This document shows positions 22,443 to 35,200 of a stretch of DNA of 64,000 nt, piece after piece. The translations under genes and the position numbers were made by a program. The number at the start of each line of letters is the position of its first letter. Positions within the stretch are counted from its first letter, which is position 1. Below the pieces are notes generated by a model, which was given only the letters and a program-made list of their open reading frames with translations, had not been told where the DNA came from and did no database searches. Source of the stretch: Purshia tridentata (Eukaryota; Streptophyta; Magnoliopsida; Rosales; Rosaceae); the NCBI GenBank assembly GCA_003254885.1, contig QANT01001133.1:62001-126000 (forward strand), read 5' to 3'.

Positions 22443-22788
22443 AATGGTCCTCGAACTTTATTCTTAATCACTTTGGTCCATAAACTTGTTTTTTGAATTC
22501 TATAGTTCATGAACTTTCACCCGTGTATCACTAAAGTCCATTCTGTCAATTCTATTTGCTTTTTTCATCAATTTTAGGCACATGAGACACTTTTGAAAGA
22601 TAAAAATTGTAACTCATCCTTTCTTTTTTTTTCAAACATGATATACGTGATTAAAATTGATGGACAAATATAAATAAAATTAATGGAACAGACTAAAGTA
22701 ATATACACGTGAAAGTTTATGAATTATATAATTCAAAAAATAAGTTCGTGAACCAAAGTAATACTCGAAGTAAAGTTAAAAGACCATT
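22443..22788. mobile_element. Foldback / MITE-like element with ~140-bp inverted arms
   Basis: Left arm 22443-22583 and right arm 22645-22788 are inverse repeats at roughly 75-80% identity. AATGGTCCTCGAACTT matches the inverse of the right end, and the blocks GAACTT, TTTTTTGAAT, ATTCA/TGAACTTTCAC, GTGTAT and CATCAATTTTA are shared in order. There is no coding potential. The arm composition (GGTCC...AACTTT...CTTTGGT) is of a type often dispersed in dicot genomes, but I cannot name the family. Confidence 0.75.
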
Positions 22789-24266
22789 GCTATAGTTTTC
22801 TCATGTTCGATATTAATGATTGTACATGTAATATAATTTGAATGAACTTATAATATCATATTAACATACCACTTAATTTTACGGTCAAACCCAACAATAT
22901 CTTCGTAAACACAAAGATCAATAGAGTATCTAATCCCAAAATGTTACCCACAAAGTACCAACCACAAAGCACATAAAGTTGATTTAATGCTGCATAATAT
23001 ATGTCCCACAAAAAACAATCTCATGCTTGGTTTGCAAGGAGACAGAAAGGTGCACCACAATAGGCTTAGTTGGAAAACGACCTTTACCTCTATATATATC
23101 TATATATTATACTCTCATAGACTCCCCCCTAATCCCTAATGTGAAGGAACATTGTGGACTTTTCCACATTGGAGATTAAGAAGCAGAGGTGGTTGTTGAC
23201 TTGTTGTCACCTTAAAGAAAGAGCATATATTACACTATAATGGAGCTTTATCTGCACTCGATCAATGCCATAGATAGGGTTCTATATACACTTCCACTAC
23301 TCCACAGATGTTGGCTGCTTTACATATATGTATATGTATAAAATATAGTGAGATGTGATTAGTTCACCATAATCTAAATTAACAAAACTAAAGTAATTAG
23401 AATAAAATTATATAAAAGATTCAAAGCTTATTGGCTGCTCTAGCTGTGGGAAACAGTAAAGAAATTAAATTTCAACCAGTGGTGTAACATGGACGGCTTT
23501 AATCCGAACCAACGCCAATTTAACTCAAAATTTAAGTTCAAACATGGGTGGGTTAGAAAGGGCACAAGTAGGGTATGAGTTGAAAAAAGTTACAACATGA
23601 TCGAATTAGAGTTGAGCTCAATTTATGATTTAATTGATTTTTCTTTTTATAAAATAGTTTTTAATGAAGGCCTAAAACTTAAACAATTCATATCATAAAA
23701 CCACATTATGGGATGAGTTCAAAAACTGGTTTTACCGATTTTACTGTTTTAGTTTAATTTATATGAAAATGCTAGTCTATATTATTTGAACTCACCTTCT
23801 ACTGTGTTTGTATGTGTTTTTATTTGTCGAATCTAAATATTAAATATATGAATTAAGTTTACGCGTGTGATCAAAAGATTAGTTTATATAATATAAAATT
23901 CATACATTAAATTTTGTAAAATTCTTCATTCGTGTAATGTAGATGTTAAACGTGTGAGCTAAATGAACTCATCAAGGCCCTAGATTCAACTACCAATATA
24001 CATCTTATCATCACTACCTAATAATCCAATACAATGAATGGGGACCATATTTACAAGTTACAAGAACAACTTTATTTTGACAAACACTCGAAATGCAGAG
24101 GAGGAAATGGGCATGGCTTGTGTGAATATTCATATATGTACGTGGGGATGGAGTGGAGACGAGGAGTTCCTTTTTGGGAAAATCAGGCAGTCCTTGGAAG
24201 ATGGGCTAAACCAGTGGGGCCCACTACTGAGATCCACACAATCACCCTCCCATATGTATTGATAAA

Positions 24267-24760
24267 ACGTGTACAAAATAAAAAATTATCATCAAACTTA
24301 AATTCATCGCTAATTTTAGTTAAACTGTTTGTCATTTAATATTATTGATAATAAGAAAAACACGGCATTATAAGGGACTGTTTCTATCACGTGTTTGTAC
24401 AAAACAAAAAATTATCATCAAATTTAGATTCATCGCACATTTCAATTAGACTGTTTTGTCACTTAACATTATTGATAACAAGAAAAACATGGCATTATAA
24501 AGGACTGTTTCTGTTACGTGTTTGTACAAAACAAAAAATTATCATCAAATTTAGATTAATCGCACATTTCAGTTAGACTGTTTTGTCGCTTAACATTATT
24601 AATAACAAGAAAAAGGGCATTGTAAATGAATGTTTTTGTCACGTGTTTGTACAAAACAAAAATTATCATCAAATTTAGATTCATCGCACATTTCAATTAG
24701 ATTGTTTTGTGGCTCAACATTATTGAAGACCAGAACAACATGTCACTATGAACATGTTTG
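24267..24760. repeat. Tandem repeat, ~4 copies of a ~123-bp unit
   Basis: Units begin at about 24267, 24388, 24516 and 24641. Each starts with ACGTG-TTTGTACAAAA, then AAATTATCATCAAA, TTAGATTCATCGC, TTTAGTTAGACTG, AACATTATTGATAA and a CATTATAA-GGACTG close. Copies 2-4 are closest to each other; copy 1 has a shorter head. Two copies carry a full CACGTG and all carry ACGTG. Small open frames repeat with the unit and look incidental. Confidence 0.9.
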
Positions 24761-26019
24761 GCTAATTTTGTGGTGCATGATGTTGGGCAGTTGGGCTGGA
24801 TTAAAATCATTTAATGTTGTGACATGAACTAAAGTATGGTCTCATACTTTTATAGTATAGGGGGAAAATTCATAATTAGGGTGCAAGAGACATACATGCA
24901 TGTGGTTGTGGGGGCTCCTACAATATATATCATCATAACTTCCCAGCATGCATGTGTTATTTTGCTTCACCCTACATGTGACCATGATTTCTGCTTACGT
25001 GGAAATAGTGAATGCATTAATTCCATCTATAAATGATAAATCATTATGTCCGTGGATGACCTTTTTTGTTGTTGTATGAAATGCTAATCACGATTTTATT
25101 AAAATACATGTAAGAATTTAAGAATGTGCATATATAATTACTTGGAAACACTACTACTACTTATATGTGTTTTTTTAGGAAGCATGACAAGTCTACAAGT
25201 GCTTTTATAATTATTTTTGCTGATGTTATTGTTAAACCGGGTCACTCAGATTATGTCTTTTTGTTTGTTAGTGTTTTCCTAGCAAAACGAAATCCACCAA
25301 TATTTGTCTCAATTTCTGCCAAATGTTATATAAATAATTTGTTGTTATTTGAAAGTGCTTATGGTAGGGCCATAAACATTATTAGCGCTTTTGCTTGCTA
25401 TTTGAAAGTGCTTAATACCCTTTATTTATTTTATAATTTGTGCGATTTCAAAATGAAAAAAGTTGAATTCCATAACTTTTTCTTTTCATGAACTGCAAGT
25501 CATTGAGTTGTAAAGTCGTAATAGAGAAGAAGCTAGCTATTTGAAGGAAGAATTTTAAATTCGCATAAGGCAGGTAGGGTGTATATTCTTAATTAAGAAA
25601 GTATTAGTTCACGAGACAGTCGACACTCAATTATTGCATGGAATCCCCATGCTTTTTCTATTAACGTGCTCAATATTTATTGACCATCACAAATTCAAAA
25701 TAAAAATAAATTTATAGTAGGTTAAAAATTAAATTGAGATTAATGAAAAATTGACACTTCATTTGGTGAAAAACGGTGTTAAACAAAATTAATGAGAATA
25801 TCAATGATAATCACTCATATAAACAAATATTGCATAGTTTTCCAATTATTCTCTTATTTTGTTTTAATAAGGATAAATTTGATTTTGTAAAATCGGAGGG
25901 CAAAGAAAGAGAGTTAGGTGTAAGCAGGTGATTGGTGAGTAATAAGCACTAGCGTCTGGTTTGTACCTTTTTCCCTTCTACTATATACAAAATTACAAAT
26001 GTAGTTAAAAGCGGAGGAA

Positions 26020-26175
26020 GAGGGCATAGGGTGGCGCCGCCTGGGGCCTCCTGAGGCCGCACGCATGAGTCGATGACTCGTCATGACGCAGACTCCGCAC
26101 CCAAAAAGGACACCCCTTGCGCACACACCGCCACACCCTAAGCCCCTATGGCCCACACCCAACACCCACAGGCCC
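26020..26175. other. Short GC-rich island with imperfect palindromes
   Basis: About 150 bases of markedly higher GC and CpG content than the surrounding DNA. It contains GGGGCCTCCTGAGGCC and CATGAGTCGATGACTCGTCATG, both imperfect palindromes, then a C-rich run with repeated CCCACACC/GCCCC words. It lies about 600 bases upstream of the BRX start codon. Function unknown. Confidence 0.5.
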
Positions 26176-26768
26176 CATTAAATAAACATTATACTATTCT
26201 TTATTTATTACCAAGTCCCCACCCCCGTTTGCAATTTGCAATTTCTGCCCAAATCTCACGTTGTCACCCCACCCGGCCTCAGCCCAAGCAACAACAGAGA
26301 GAGAATGAGAGTGACAGAGACTGAGAGAATGAGAGATTGAGAGACAGTCGGTTCTCTTTCTTTTGTTTTCTTTTTGTTTCTTAGGAAAATAAAACCGACC
26401 ATTAAAATGTGGGGTTTTGTAGGTATGAGTGTATGACAAGTCATTTCGATCCACAACACTCTCACAAATCGCCTCAACCCTTGGCGTCTTTCATTCATTA
26501 ACGGTCACCTGAACCCTTCTCTCTCTGTGTGTCACTCTCTGTGTGTGTGAGAGCGTGACTGCGAGTTCACGCACCAGAGCCCATAAGCTATTTATTACTC
26601 TTTTCCATGTTGGGTTTTTCTGAGAGATTATAAATTCACCAAGAACGAGATCTTCTTCTTTAGCTTATTAAGCTTTTGGCTGTGACTGTGATTTGTGCGG
26701 GACGAGGCAAAGCGAACAGCTTCTGATCCAAAAATTTCTTGTGGGCAATTTTCGATAGGGAATCGGAT

Positions 26769-29700
26769 ATGCTGACGTGTATTCCCTGCTCCAAGCAGCT
26801 CAGCAACAATGGATCTCTGCACCACCCAGAAGAAGTCGACGACGACGCGGTCCTCGGGACTCCCAGGACCAAGCAAGCCATCAAGGCTCTCACTGCTCAG
26901 GTAAGATGATAAGTGATAAGTCTGCTTGAGGAGTTAAGCTTCTGTTTGGTTTCGTAGAAAATGGGGAGATAAAAAGGAGTTCAATGTTGCTCTGTTGAGC
27001 GGCTTAGCCTAGTTTGGCATTTGGTTTAGAAATATGAAAGACCCAGAACCTGTTTTCTCAATTGCTCCCTTCATTTTCTCAGGAACCAAACAGAGAGTAA
27101 GCTTTCTTTTTATGTTACCAGTATTTTTAAATAAAACAGTGGAAATGTAAAAGGGTTTAATTCAGCTGAAACTTCACACTTTTGGGACTAAACAATGGAA
27201 AAAGAAGACCAAGGAATTTTTCTTTTCCTATATATTTATATATGAAACAGAGAAGTGTTCGGTGAAAAAGGACTGGTTCTGTTTTTCAGATCAAGGATAT
27301 GGCATTGAAGGCCTCAGGAGCCTACAAGAATTGCAAGCCATGTTCACGGTCATGCAATGACCACCGGAACCGAAACTATGCTGAATCTGATACCGCTTCG
27401 GAGTCTGCGAGGTTCCATTGCTCGTACCGCAGAACCGCGAGCTCAAATTCGACCCCAAGGCTGTGGGGGAAGGAGATGGACAGTAGACTCAAAGCCCTTT
27501 CAAGTGGGGAAGGGACGCCGGCATCGGTGAGTGGGAGGGCTGAGTCAGTTGTGTTAATGGAGGAAGATGAGCCTAAAGAATGGGTGGCACAAGTGGAGCC
27601 TGGTGTGCTCATCACTTTTGTTTCTTTGCCCCAAGGAGGAAATGATCTCAAGCGTATTCGATTCAGGTACTTTTTCTTGCTTGGAGTTGATATGATAGTG
27701 AAGATTCTGATTTGGTTGAGCGTGGATGTGTGTGATCACATGAACCACTGTATCTTTTGTCCTTTGTGTGTTGAATTTTTTCTCTTGTTCTTGATCTGAG
27801 AAGTATAGCTTCTGATTCTTTTGAGTGTGGTTACTTTTTTTTAGTGTGTGGGGTTGGTGATCGGAGTTGAATTTATTGTGACATTGTCCTTTGTTATTGG
27901 ACTTAACAATATAGTGAAAGGGTGAGAGATTGCAGTAGTCAAATTGCATGTGAATTGTTATTTCTCACATTCATTAATGTGGTAGGTGGCCCTGTGTTAA
28001 TAACCATCCAATACCGTCAAATATTTGAGCTGTCAAAGAGTGAAAGATTTGATTACTTAATTTTTAGGATTGACCTATTGACTCCTCTATTGGGTAGCTT
28101 TAATCATCTACCAGCTTTCAATGACTTAACCCTAACCCCATACATAATACAATACCAGGGTATTTTTAATCCATTTTCTAATTTGTACTTTACTAACTTG
28201 AGTCATGGATGCAATGCGGTGTGAAGTAGAGAAAGACTTAATTGTTCAACCTTTAAAACTGTAGCACCTCTATATGGGTGTTAAATATGGGTGAGGCCTA
28301 ACTTTGTTTCATTTCCAATAAATGATTCTGGGTCATTAAGAAGGAATTAAAAGCATCTCATATCTCACCTTTATATAGAACTGAAAAATAATATAGAAGA
28401 AAACAAGAATCTCCCTTCTCCAGAAATTTGATTGAAATTTATAATTGAGACCATCAAGTTGGGATTTTTTTTTTTGTAGCATTGTATTGGAATGGTATTT
28501 GTATAATTAGATTGAATGCTGCTTGGTGCTTTGATTTTATGGATCCTTCTGAATGTAGTAGAACGTCGGAGTCTGATCAGAGTTTAAGCACAGATCAAAT
28601 AATCTAGATGTCTATTGCATATTTGGGCAAAGTATCTACCCCTTAGTTATGTCCTGTGCAGATCCACAGTTAGAACTTTACATTTCGGCACTATTTAACC
28701 GATTGTTAGGTCAAATAAGAGTTCTGAGTCAGTCAAAGTATTAGTAGTCTTGTTACACAGTCATAATCAGCAGGACCTGGTGCGTATTTCCTCAATGAAT
28801 GGAAATAGTTCTCTTTTTTTGATGAATTGTTATTCATCTTGTGATCTCGGCACTAAAGCTTGACCAACTAATTGGTGTGTTCGGCACTACTTTTATTGAA
28901 AGATGTCGATCATGTTTACAAAGATAAATCCTTATAAGGGGCAACAAATACTTTACAATATTCCCCAATTATGCTGACTTGTTTATCTTGTTGTGATAGT
29001 TTCATGTCAACGATTAAATCTGCTAATCATTGTTTTGTAAATTTGATCAGCCGTGAATTGTTTGACAAATGGCAAGCTCAAAGGTGGTGGGCAGAGAATT
29101 ATGACAAGGTCATGGAATTATACAATGTCCAAAGGTTCAATCACCAAGCAGTCCCATTTCCAACTCCACCTAGATCCGAAGATGAGGTGAGCTCACCCCA
29201 AATGTATTAGGCAAATATTTTCTTGTTGGCAGCCTAAGGTAAGTAGGTCAAATTTTTTTTGACAAGTACTCATTTTCGTTTCTAGAATGATCAACCGGAG
29301 AAATTCTGTCATTTTGTTCTCTGTTACTTGTACTTTTATTCATTAATTATTTTGCATTTCCTAACACCATTAACTTTGGTGATCAATCCCACCAATTCTA
29401 TAAAGGGCTTAGCTGGACATTTTCTAGTGTCGGTGATATAAGTTTTTCTAGTGTTTAAAGTATTCGTTTTCTTTCCTCTCTTCCAGAGCTCAAAGGTTGA
29501 ATCTGCTAGGGAAAGTCCTGTGACTCCCCCACTGAGCAAAGAACGCCTGCCCCGCAACTTCCACCGGCCAATGGGCATGGGGTACTCTTCGTCAGATTCA
29601 CTTGACCACCAGCCGATGCAATCCCGTCATTACTGTGACACCAGTGGTCTAGCTTCAACACCTAAACTTTCCAGCATCAGTGGTGTGAAGACTGAGTCGT

Positions 29701-30343
29701 CATCAGTAGATGGTTCTATAAGGACTAGCTCAGAGGTAGATCGCTCAGGAGAGCTTTCAATTAGCAACGCTAGTGATATGGAGACTGAATGGGTTGAACA
29801 GGATGAACCAGGAGTGTACATCACCATCAGAGCATTACCAGGTGGCTCTCGGGAGCTTAGACGTGTCCGGTTCAGGTAAGCAGGTTTCTATATTGTGGAT
29901 GGTGAAGTAATTTGAATTGATTCTTGCTTAGTTTTTTTTTGTATTGCCTGGCATATGCCTTTAGTGATTATTCCGTTCTTCTCTTATCTCTGAAATAGTG
30001 AGAACTGAAACCATGCTAGTACCCGTAGTAGTTCTATTTCCTCCCTTCTGGTGAAGTGGTCGAACTGTGGCACCATTTCCATTTGGATGATGTCACATGG
30101 AAACCAAAGCCTTCCTGGTTTTTTTGTTTGACTTGTGAAGTTGATCAAAATAAAAAATGAAAAGAAAGTTCAGTGCTTCATTATTCATTTTTAGTTATCA
30201 AACAATAACATATATGATCAAATTGGGTTGAATATATTTCTTTTTTATGTATTATTTTATGCAGCCGAGAAAAGTTTGGTGAAATGCATGCGAGATTGTG
30301 GTGGGAAGAGAATAGGGCCAGGATTCAAGAGCAGTACTTATGA
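26769..30343 (+). CDS. BRX: BREVIS RADIX family protein
   Basis: Plant-specific regulator of cell proliferation and elongation, known in Arabidopsis root protophloem to act at the plasma membrane on auxin efflux and also reported in the nucleus. Five exons in phase: 26769-26900, 27290-27666, 29051-29186, 29487-29875, 30265-30343 (370 residues, near the ~344 of Arabidopsis BRX). The start MLTCIPCSKQ has the Cys pair of the conserved N-terminus, a likely palmitoylation site. A conserved block KDMALKASGAYKNCKPC follows (46-61). BRX domain 1 spans about 141-196 (EWVAQVEPGVLITF to QRWWAENYDKVMELY) and domain 2 about 316-370 (EWVEQDEPGVYITI to LWWEENRARIQEQYL). Both domains are split by an intron at the same place (RF-S). 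The linker (216-315) is Ser-rich with SP/TP sites. BRX versus a BRX-like paralogue cannot be decided here. Confidence 0.95.
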
Positions 30344-32242
30344 CTTGGAAGCTAGCACATCTTTGAGATGGTGGCGCATGGATTTTACTTTTTCTCTTGA
30401 AAATGATATTTAAACACCTACATGTTCTTAGGCTCAAACTCATCAACAAAGCTTTCATGTATCAACTGTGTCCCAGTTACTTATTTTGGTTAAATATATC
30501 TTTGTGAATTGTGGAATTTCTTTTTGTTTTGGTGGATAATGTTGTTGGTTTCTTGGGATTTGGTAAATGGGTGAGGAAAATGTGGATGATCAGAAATGTT
30601 AGCTTGGAAGAATGAAATTTGATTTATATGACAATACTTTTCATCTTACTCATAATGTAAACTTATTTCAGTTTCTTCATCTGAAATGCAATAGGTTCCT
30701 TGTTGGCAAAAAGTTAAATGATTTGTGTTCTCATCAAAATGAAAACTACTCTATTCTTTTGGTGTTTGGTCGGATGAAAACTGCTACTTGACATTGGGTA
30801 AGAGCCTAGAGGACACATGTTCTTTACTAGTGAAGCTCCAATTCCCCGCGTCCCATTTAATTCGACACCGCCCTCAATTAATTTATACCACCTCATTGAT
30901 TTTTCAGCAAAGTTGCATGATTTTAGATACATAAATAGTAGCCATAGTGGTTGAGACTTGAGCAGTGAAATTTTCATATAACAGATTTATATATTTATTT
31001 TTCTCATAATAAAGAATTAAAACAGACACATGAGGTTTTTCTTGATACACTTATTCTTGATGCAAAAGTTTTTCTTAGCATTGAGAACAATATAACCAGG
31101 TGGGATTCATGGATATACTTAGGCCCATTAGCCTTTGGTAGCTTAATGTGGTCTAGGCCTGAAAGCCCACAACTATACGTCAAAAAATATTCAAAACCTG
31201 AAAGACTGGTCCAACTGCAAATGGTATGTATTTTTTCTCTTTGTAAGTTCAATTGCATGAGTTATGAACGTAATGACTGATATGATGGACTGTGATAGAT
31301 TAATCAAATGACACATATACTTAAAAGTCTTATTTTTATTGACTTATTTATGATGTACTAAAATTCTTCATCCATTTTCCTACCATATTTTTAGTTATTC
31401 TACATTCTAGTTATGAAATGGGCATGTTTACTTAAAAAGACAATGAGAATGGAAAAAGAGGGAATTCTCATTCTTATGTTTATTATCACATGAGAATCAT
31501 TTTCATTCCTATTTCCTTGTTTATTAAACTTGAGAGGGTAATGAAAGTAGAGGTGAGGCCCACCAAAATTAGGAGTGAGATTCCTAATTTTGGGTGATTG
31601 AGACTCCTTATAGAGAGAGATGAGATTAGAGAAGAGGGAATAAGAGTGAACTTTTTCATGACCAAAATATCTTCATATTTTTAATAAAAATTCAAAAATG
31701 TCATTTAGTTTAAACAAATAAATTATACTAATATTAAAATATTCTTTATTTTAATATAGCATTTTTTTAATATTGATATTTTTAAAATATTATAAATAAT
31801 AATAATAATTATAAAAATTAAATTATGATCATTAGTAAATATGGTACGAGAATGTTAATTCCGATTCATTCTTATCGATTCTTATTCACTCCTATTATTA
31901 TTTACTTAGATTTCTGATCGCTCGGGTTCACGCACGCTTCGCAAATAATCCAAACATCAAGGGCAAATCCCCAATTTCTCAAATTTCAGGATTTTGCCAA
32001 AGAGAAAGTCTTTTGAGTGGTAAAAACGTTTTCAAAACCCTCTTTCACTCCCACTTCTCTCATTCGAATGCTTGCAAAACCCTAGCCCTGCTTCGCTCCT
32101 CTCTCCCGCCCTTTGCTGCATTAGGGTTTTGATTGCAACCTATATATATTGCTCTATATATAACATATATTTTTATTTAGTACTGGGTTTTTCCTTTTTC
32201 TTTTCTGTTGAACTTTTAATTTGGGACAAACTAGAGAGAGAG
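30344..32242. other. Intergenic region between BRX and the GIP1-like gene
   Basis: Holds the presumed BRX 3'UTR, then AT-rich spacer with a possible MITE (31421-31908) and the GIP1-like promoter and leader. The latter contain CT-rich and TATATATA tracts near 32100-32170. No further coding exon seen. Confidence 0.6.
31421..31908. mobile_element. Possible MITE just upstream of the GIP1-like gene
   Basis: A roughly 490-bp block starts GGCATGTTTACTTA...AATGAGAATGG and ends with loosely inverse ATTCTTATTCACTCCTATT...TTTACTTA. The interior contains several ATTCTCATTC/GAATGAGAAT-like words and an AT-rich core without coding potential. This resembles hAT-type non-autonomous elements common in dicots. 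The terminal repeats are weak and no clear target duplication was resolved. Confidence 0.4.
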
Positions 32243-35200
32243 ATGGTCTCTGGATCGCGAGTTGAAGGTGGCACTCAGATAATCTCAGCTGGGGTGAGAA
32301 AAACCATCCAATCTATCAAAGAAATTGTGGGTAATCACTCTGATATTGATATCTATTGGGCTCTCAAAGAGACCGACATGGATCCTAATGAAACCGCACA
32401 GAAATTGCTCAACCAAGGTGGGCTTTCTCTCTTTTGCCTTTGACTCTCTTGTTCATAGTTTAAGTGGCTGCTTCCTTTTGTGTTACTGCTTTTAGGTACT
32501 GGGTTTTGTTTGCTTGTTTGTTTTGAGGTTACTGTTTTGCTTTCCGAGGTTAATTTTTTGCTTTCCGAGGTTAATTTTTTGCTTGATACTATGAGTTTGG
32601 GTGTTTTTGAGGCTCTTTCATTCTAAGGATTCTACCTTGAGCTCATTCCATGAACTAGATGGTTGAATTTTCTTTCTTGGGGCCGAATTTGAGTGATTGG
32701 AAGTGGTAAATCAAGTTCAAATTGTAACGATTTTTGAATTTGTATTTTTTGAATTGTCTAGGCGTTTTTTCCCTTCTTTATACTAAGAAAAAGCAAATGA
32801 AGAGTGCCTATTTACTGAATTTCTAAGTGTTGATTAATTTTTTGTGGAGTTGGTACATGGCTCTGGTGAAATTCATAGATAGCTCAATTGAGGTTTTGAT
32901 TCTTGGTGACCTCTCATTTTTCTTTTTGTGTATCTCCTCCCATTACAAGTTTCTTTTTAAGCTATATGTTCATATATGTACATATGTACATGCATGTCTT
33001 TAAAATTTTGCGGCTGTGTTGGGAATTGTATCATGTTTTGCTTTATTTTCTTGAAACCTGTCAATACAAATGTCATTGTTGATTGTGTAATACCTTTTAG
33101 CTTGCTTGAAGAGAACTTTTAACCATAGTGCAATTTTCATACTGTGGATGTCCTTATTTGTTTTTACCCAGATCCATTTCATGAGGTGAAGAGAAAAAGA
33201 GACAAAAGGAAGGAGGTATTCTCTAATGTAAGTTTTTGTTTGCCTTTGAATTACTGTTAATTTTCCTTTTGGCATCAATTTTATATTTAATATTTTAACA
33301 TCATATGTGTGAATAAGTGAACGGGGGTAGTAGATGTACGTTATTCTTGCCTACATTGTAACTGCTTTTGAATGATCACATTGCAAATAGCTATTAGTTT
33401 GTGGTTTCTAGCATATCCCGTCACAATTTTTTGCTTCATTATGTAGGAGGCAGTCACGGTGTTGTAGGATGCACTAAGTTTTTTATTTATTTGTAATTAA
33501 TATTAGTGTATTTTTTCTTAAAGTTGAATCATATTTTAAGAGTACTTATTATTAAGCAAATATTTGACCGATTTTAGTGTTTTCGTGGCTTTAGGGTATG
33601 GGGCACAATGTTCCTGTGGATCCACGAAGACATGTTGAGAGTGCAGGTCCAGGACTGAAATTAAATACAATTTCTGATCGTAATGTTAGAAGAGGAGGTT
33701 ATGCTCGCAGTGGTTTACCTGGTGATTCATTTATCCTGATTTATTTACATAGGTCAATTTATTTTTTTTCTTTTGTTATATTCATTTCGACTAGTATTAC
33801 TTTAAAGAGGCATCATGCTTTTTAATTGAAATATTGGTCCCACTGTAGCTTGTGCAAAAGAATACCATTTAACACCATGTACTTTATACGCTTTAATTGA
33901 TTTCTTGGTTCCACTTTATTAGCCAAGGCGTTTCAAGAATTTATCATTCTTTCATTAACTATGTACATGAACTCAAAGAGCAGGTTGAACCAAGAAGTCA
34001 GTTAAAATTCATAATGTGTGCCACGTATTTTTGGGAAAACCTACTTTACACCAAGTACGTTATCCCTTTTGACTAATCTGGTGTTAAGTGGGTATTACTT
34101 CTATTGAAGAAGATGTGTCCGTCTTCATATGCCTCACCGTTCATTGAGAAACCTTGTGCTTTTGGTGGAGGGAAGGAGGTTACTGCTTTGTGGAGTTTTC
34201 TTGTATTGATAATCTGGTGTTAATCTTAAAATGTTTCTATATTTTCTGTAAAAAGTTGTATTGAAGAAGATGGACGCAGGATAGATGAGTGGTCTGTGTA
34301 TTGGAATGTAGTCCAATTGAATTAATGCATAACAAATAGCCCTTTAAAATTGCTGAAAGGAAACCTGTATCAAGATTTATTGGAGCTATATTTCCCTCAT
34401 TTTTAAGCTTCTAAAATCACTAAAGTTTGAGGGATGTAGCTTTTATTTCCCTTATTGGAGCTTATAGAGCGTGTTTATACAGTGACAGATGGGATTGTTC
34501 GGTGGTCTGTGAGAGGAAGAAGCAGCATGGTTCATGGTACAAAATGAGGAAGAAGTGGCATGGTTCATTGTCAAGCAACTGAAAATAAGCAGAAAAACTG
34601 GTTGAATGTTGGGTAAAATGACCAAATTAAGAGATATAATTAGAAAATAAAAGATGATTATTTTGGCATATAAAAAACAATTGACGAGAAATATGTTTAG
34701 TAAAAAACATAATAACCTGGAAAAAATTTTACTCAACACAATTGGGTGTTTACTGAAAAAGAAACCACAGAACTCCCTGTTGATAAACAATCCCTCACAG
34801 GGCCTGATTGTATTTATTGGTAAATTTGTATGACCATGTGTGCTGTCTTTTTCTTTTAAAAACTGTTTGCATTTTGTGTTTCCAAAGTACTTTTCCTGTA
34901 GTGTTTTTGGTTATGTTACTCTTCATAATGTTCCTTTGAACCACTATCTGATGAAAGGATCTTACTAGGTAGAGGAATCAGCAGAGAGTTCCGTGTTGTG
35001 AGAGACAACAGAGTTAACCGAAATACGAATAGAGAAATGAAGCCTGCTTCACCACAACGTACCACTTCCACCAGTGAGCAAGGGATTTCAAATATTTCTG
35101 AAAAGGGGTATGTTTTGCTATTCTTGTTATCTCGTGTATTTTATGTATATACCATATTTTAGTCTTGGTTATGTCTATGCCTTGTCATAAATTGTCACAG

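Larger units (their letters stand above)
21101..26768. other. Repeat-rich spacer upstream of BREVIS RADIX
   Basis: No gene recognised. Holds a poly-T run with an undetermined base, a possible SINE fragment, a foldback element, a four-unit tandem repeat and a short GC-rich island (26.02-26.17 kb), all annotated separately. GA- and TC-rich tracts at 26.28-26.36 and 26.51-26.55 kb probably belong to the BRX promoter or leader. Open frames at 24034 and 25165 are short and unrecognisable. Confidence 0.55.

Noticed and set aside
25165-25491. 108-residue open frame on the plus strand
   Set aside because: Hydrophobic AT-rich random-looking translation with a small internal duplication; no family match.
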